This document shows positions 62,345 to 64,000 of a stretch of DNA of 64,000 nt, piece after piece. The notes beneath the pieces were generated by a model. That model saw only the letters and a program-made list of their open reading frames with translations. It was not told where the DNA came from and did no database searches. The stretch spans positions 1-64,000 of the forward strand of contig FODP01000029.1 in assembly GCA_900110395.1 (NCBI GenBank), written 5' to 3'. The stretch's first letter is position 1; the number at the start of each line of letters is the position of its first letter. The DNA is from Rhodospirillales bacterium URHD0017 (GTDB lineage Bacteria > Pseudomonadota > Alphaproteobacteria > Reyranellales > Reyranellaceae). The position numbers were made by a program, and so were the translations under genes.

Positions 62345-64000
62345 TCAAAGGTCCATGCCGTCGCCGGGATCGAGAGCGACCTGCCGGGCGAGCCTGCGCG
62401 TTCGGCGCTGCAGGGCCTGAAGGTCCGTGGAAGCGTCCGTGGGCTCATCGTCCGCCAGTTCGAACTCGCGCACCGGCCTGCGGGGCTCGTGCACGACCTC
62501 CTCCTGCTCGGGGAGCGCGGGTTCTCGGCGGATTCCCGCATTGTCCGGATCTTCGGCTGGCCGGCTGGCCGCAACGATCGCTGCCGCCCACGGATTGTCA
62601 TCTTGGCGCTGCGCCAGGCCAACCTTGTTGGCAACGGTTTCCGCAGTTGACGGCACCGGAGGCGGCAGAATGCGCGCCTGCAGCTGCGGGTCTTCGAAGT
62701 AGCGGGCCTTCCTGGCCCGGATAGGATGACAGCCGGAGACGAGAACGAGCTCTTCATCGGGCGGAAGCTGCATCACTTCGCCGGGCGTCAGCAACGGGCG
62801 TGCGGTTTCCTGGCGGGACACCATCAGATGGCCGAGCCAGGGGCTCAGGCGATGGCCGGCATAGTTCTTGGCATCGCGGATCTCGGTCGCCGTGCCGAGG
62901 GCATCGGAGACCCGCTTGGCAGTTCGCTCGTCGTTGGTGGCGAAACTTACCCGCACATGGCAGTTGTCGAGGATAGAATTGTTGATGCCATAGGCCTTCT
63001 CGATCTGGTTCAGCGACTGCGCGATCAGGAAGCTCTTCAGTCCGTACCCCGCCATGAAAGCAAGGGCGCTCTCGAAGAAGTCGAGACGGCCGAGGGCCGG
63101 GAACTCGTCCAGCATCAGGAGCAGGCGGTGCCGCTGGTCCTTTGAGTCCAGTTCCTCGGTCAGCCTGCGACCGATCTGGTTCAGGATCAGGCGGACCAGC
63201 GGCTTGGTGCGGCTGATGTCGGACGGGGGTACGACTAGGTAGAGCGTGGTCGGCCTTTCCCCTTCAACGAGATCCCGGATGCGCCAGTCACATCGGCGCG
63301 TGACGGTCGCGACGACGGGATCGCGATAAAGACCCAGAAACGACATGGCGGTCGACAGCACACCCGATCGCTCGTTCTCGCTCTTGTTCAGGAGTTCCCG
63401 CGCCGCACTTGCGACCACCGGGTGCACGCCGCTCTCGCCGAGATGTGCCGTCGTCATCATCGCCCGCAATGTGGCTTCGATCGGCCGTTTCGGGTCGGAG
63501 AGAAAGTTGGCAACGCCTGCCAAAGTCTTATCCGGCTCCGCGTACAGTACGTGCAGGATGGTGCCGACCAGCAGCGCGTGGCTGGTCTTCTCCCAGTGAT
63601 TGCGCTTCTCCAGGGCACCCTCAGGATCGACCAAGACATCCGCGATGTTCTGGACGTCGCGCACTTCCCATTCGCCGCGGCGCACTTCCAGCAATGGGTT
63701 ATAGGCGGCGCTTCCCGCGTTGGTGGGATCGAACAGCAGCACGCGCCCGAACCGAGAGCGCCAACCTGCCGTCAGCGCCCAGTTCTCACCCTTGATGTCA
63801 TGGACGATTGCTGAGCCGGGCCAAGCCAGGAGGGTCGGAACGACCAGACCCACGCCCTTGCCGCTGCGCGTCGGCGCGAAACAAAGGACGTGCTCGGGAC
63901 CATTATGGCGCAGGTAGTCCTTACGCCAGCGCCCGAGTATGACGCCATCGTCGCCAAGAAGTCCGGCTTCACGTATCTCCCGTGTCTCTGCCCACCGGGC
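62345..64000 (-). CDS. traG: Type IV coupling protein TraG/VirD4 (5' end outside the window)
   Basis: The minus-strand frame is open from base 64000 to the stop at 62345, 551 codons; the N-terminal membrane region is beyond the window. Walker A is in CFAPTRSGKGVGLVVPTLL (about codons 40-58 of the visible part). Other features are IVHDIKGENWALTAGWRS, LLMLDEFPALGRLDF (Walker B) and FLIAQSLNQIEKAYG. It brings the relaxase-DNA complex to the secretion channel. The C-terminal about 100 residues are charged and poorly conserved. The relaxase gene is not in the window. Confidence 0.95.
   Translation of the reverse strand, partial: ARWAETREIREAGLLGDDGVILGRWRKDYLRHNGPEHVLCFAPTRSGKGVGLVVPTLLAWPGSAIVHDIKGENWALTAGWRSRFGRVLLFDPTNAGSAAYNPLLEVRRGEWEVRDVQNIADVLVDPEGALEKRNHWEKTSHALLVGTILHVLYAEPDKTLAGVANFLSDPKRPIEATLRAMMTTAHLGESGVHPVVASAARELLNKSENERSGVLSTAMSFLGLYRDPVVATVTRRCDWRIRDLVEGERPTTLYLVVPPSDISRTKPLVRLILNQIGRRLTEELDSKDQRHRLLLMLDEFPALGRLDFFESALAFMAGYGLKSFLIAQSLNQIEKAYGINNSILDNCHVRVSFATNDERTAKRVSDALGTATEIRDAKNYAGHRLSPWLGHLMVSRQETARPLLTPGEVMQLPPDEELVLVSGCHPIRARKARYFEDPQLQARILPPPVPSTAETVANKVGLAQRQDDNPWAAAIVAASRPAEDPDNAGIRREPALPEQEEVVHEPRRPVREFELADDEPTDASTDLQALQRRTRRLARQVALDPGDGMDL

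Overview
The window is high-GC DNA, most likely from an alphaproteobacterium (Hyphomicrobiales or Rhodospirillales type). The evidence is the gene families present: a TrpX-like ABC binding protein next to a membrane cyclase, a Zur operator of the GTTATA-n-TATAAC type, tRNA genes that encode their own CCA, and a trb conjugation operon with a DUF2274 gene. The genus cannot be fixed from the sequence alone. No rRNA, CRISPR array or complete insertion sequence was seen.

Layout. (1) About 1-11,230 looks like ordinary chromosome: the 5' part of an IS481-like transposase at the left edge, a TauD-type dioxygenase, two poorly characterised proteins, a HAMP/adenylate cyclase with an ABC substrate-binding protein, tRNA-Ala, ridA, small membrane/FHA genes, yggT-DUF167-folD, a zinc-binding protein under an apparent Zur box, prolyl-tRNA deacylase, rfbA and tRNA-Gly(GCC). 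Two palindromic REP-like elements lie between genes here. (2) About 11,700-36,800 is a hybrid NRPS-PKS cluster: a stand-alone A-PCP; FAAL-ACP-C ending in a truncated A domain; a phosphopantetheinyl transferase; an antisense APH-fold kinase; a 60-residue protein; a CocE-type hydrolase; a KS-AT-ACP; a luciferase-like monooxygenase; C-A-KR-PCP; C-A-PCP-C; an aminotransferase; and an Fe(II)/2-oxoglutarate oxygenase. The simplest reading is a fatty-acylated short peptide-polyketide released by the terminal C domain, because no thioesterase is visible. (3) About 36,900-44,300 holds a likely defence or DNA-processing locus: a frameshifted PD-(D/E)xK nuclease and its partner on the minus strand, and divergently an unknown protein, a Tdp1-like phosphodiesterase and an SNF2-like helicase in a tight operon. 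(4) About 44,300-51,300 is accessory cargo with a DNA-repair flavour (SRAP protein, ATP-dependent ligase, secreted nuclease) and small unknown genes, several broken. (5) About 51,800-64,000 is a conjugative type IV secretion operon, traG-copG-trbBCDEJLFGI-DUF2274, on the minus strand, with a convergent LysR gene at its end.

The run from tRNA-Gly to the conjugation module has the composition of a large integrated conjugative or genomic island. No integrase or second att copy is visible in the window, so that remains an inference. Three probable frameshifts (near 37,164, near 37,690 and near 47,815) are each explained by loss of one base in a G/C run, so assembly error must be considered before calling those genes dead.
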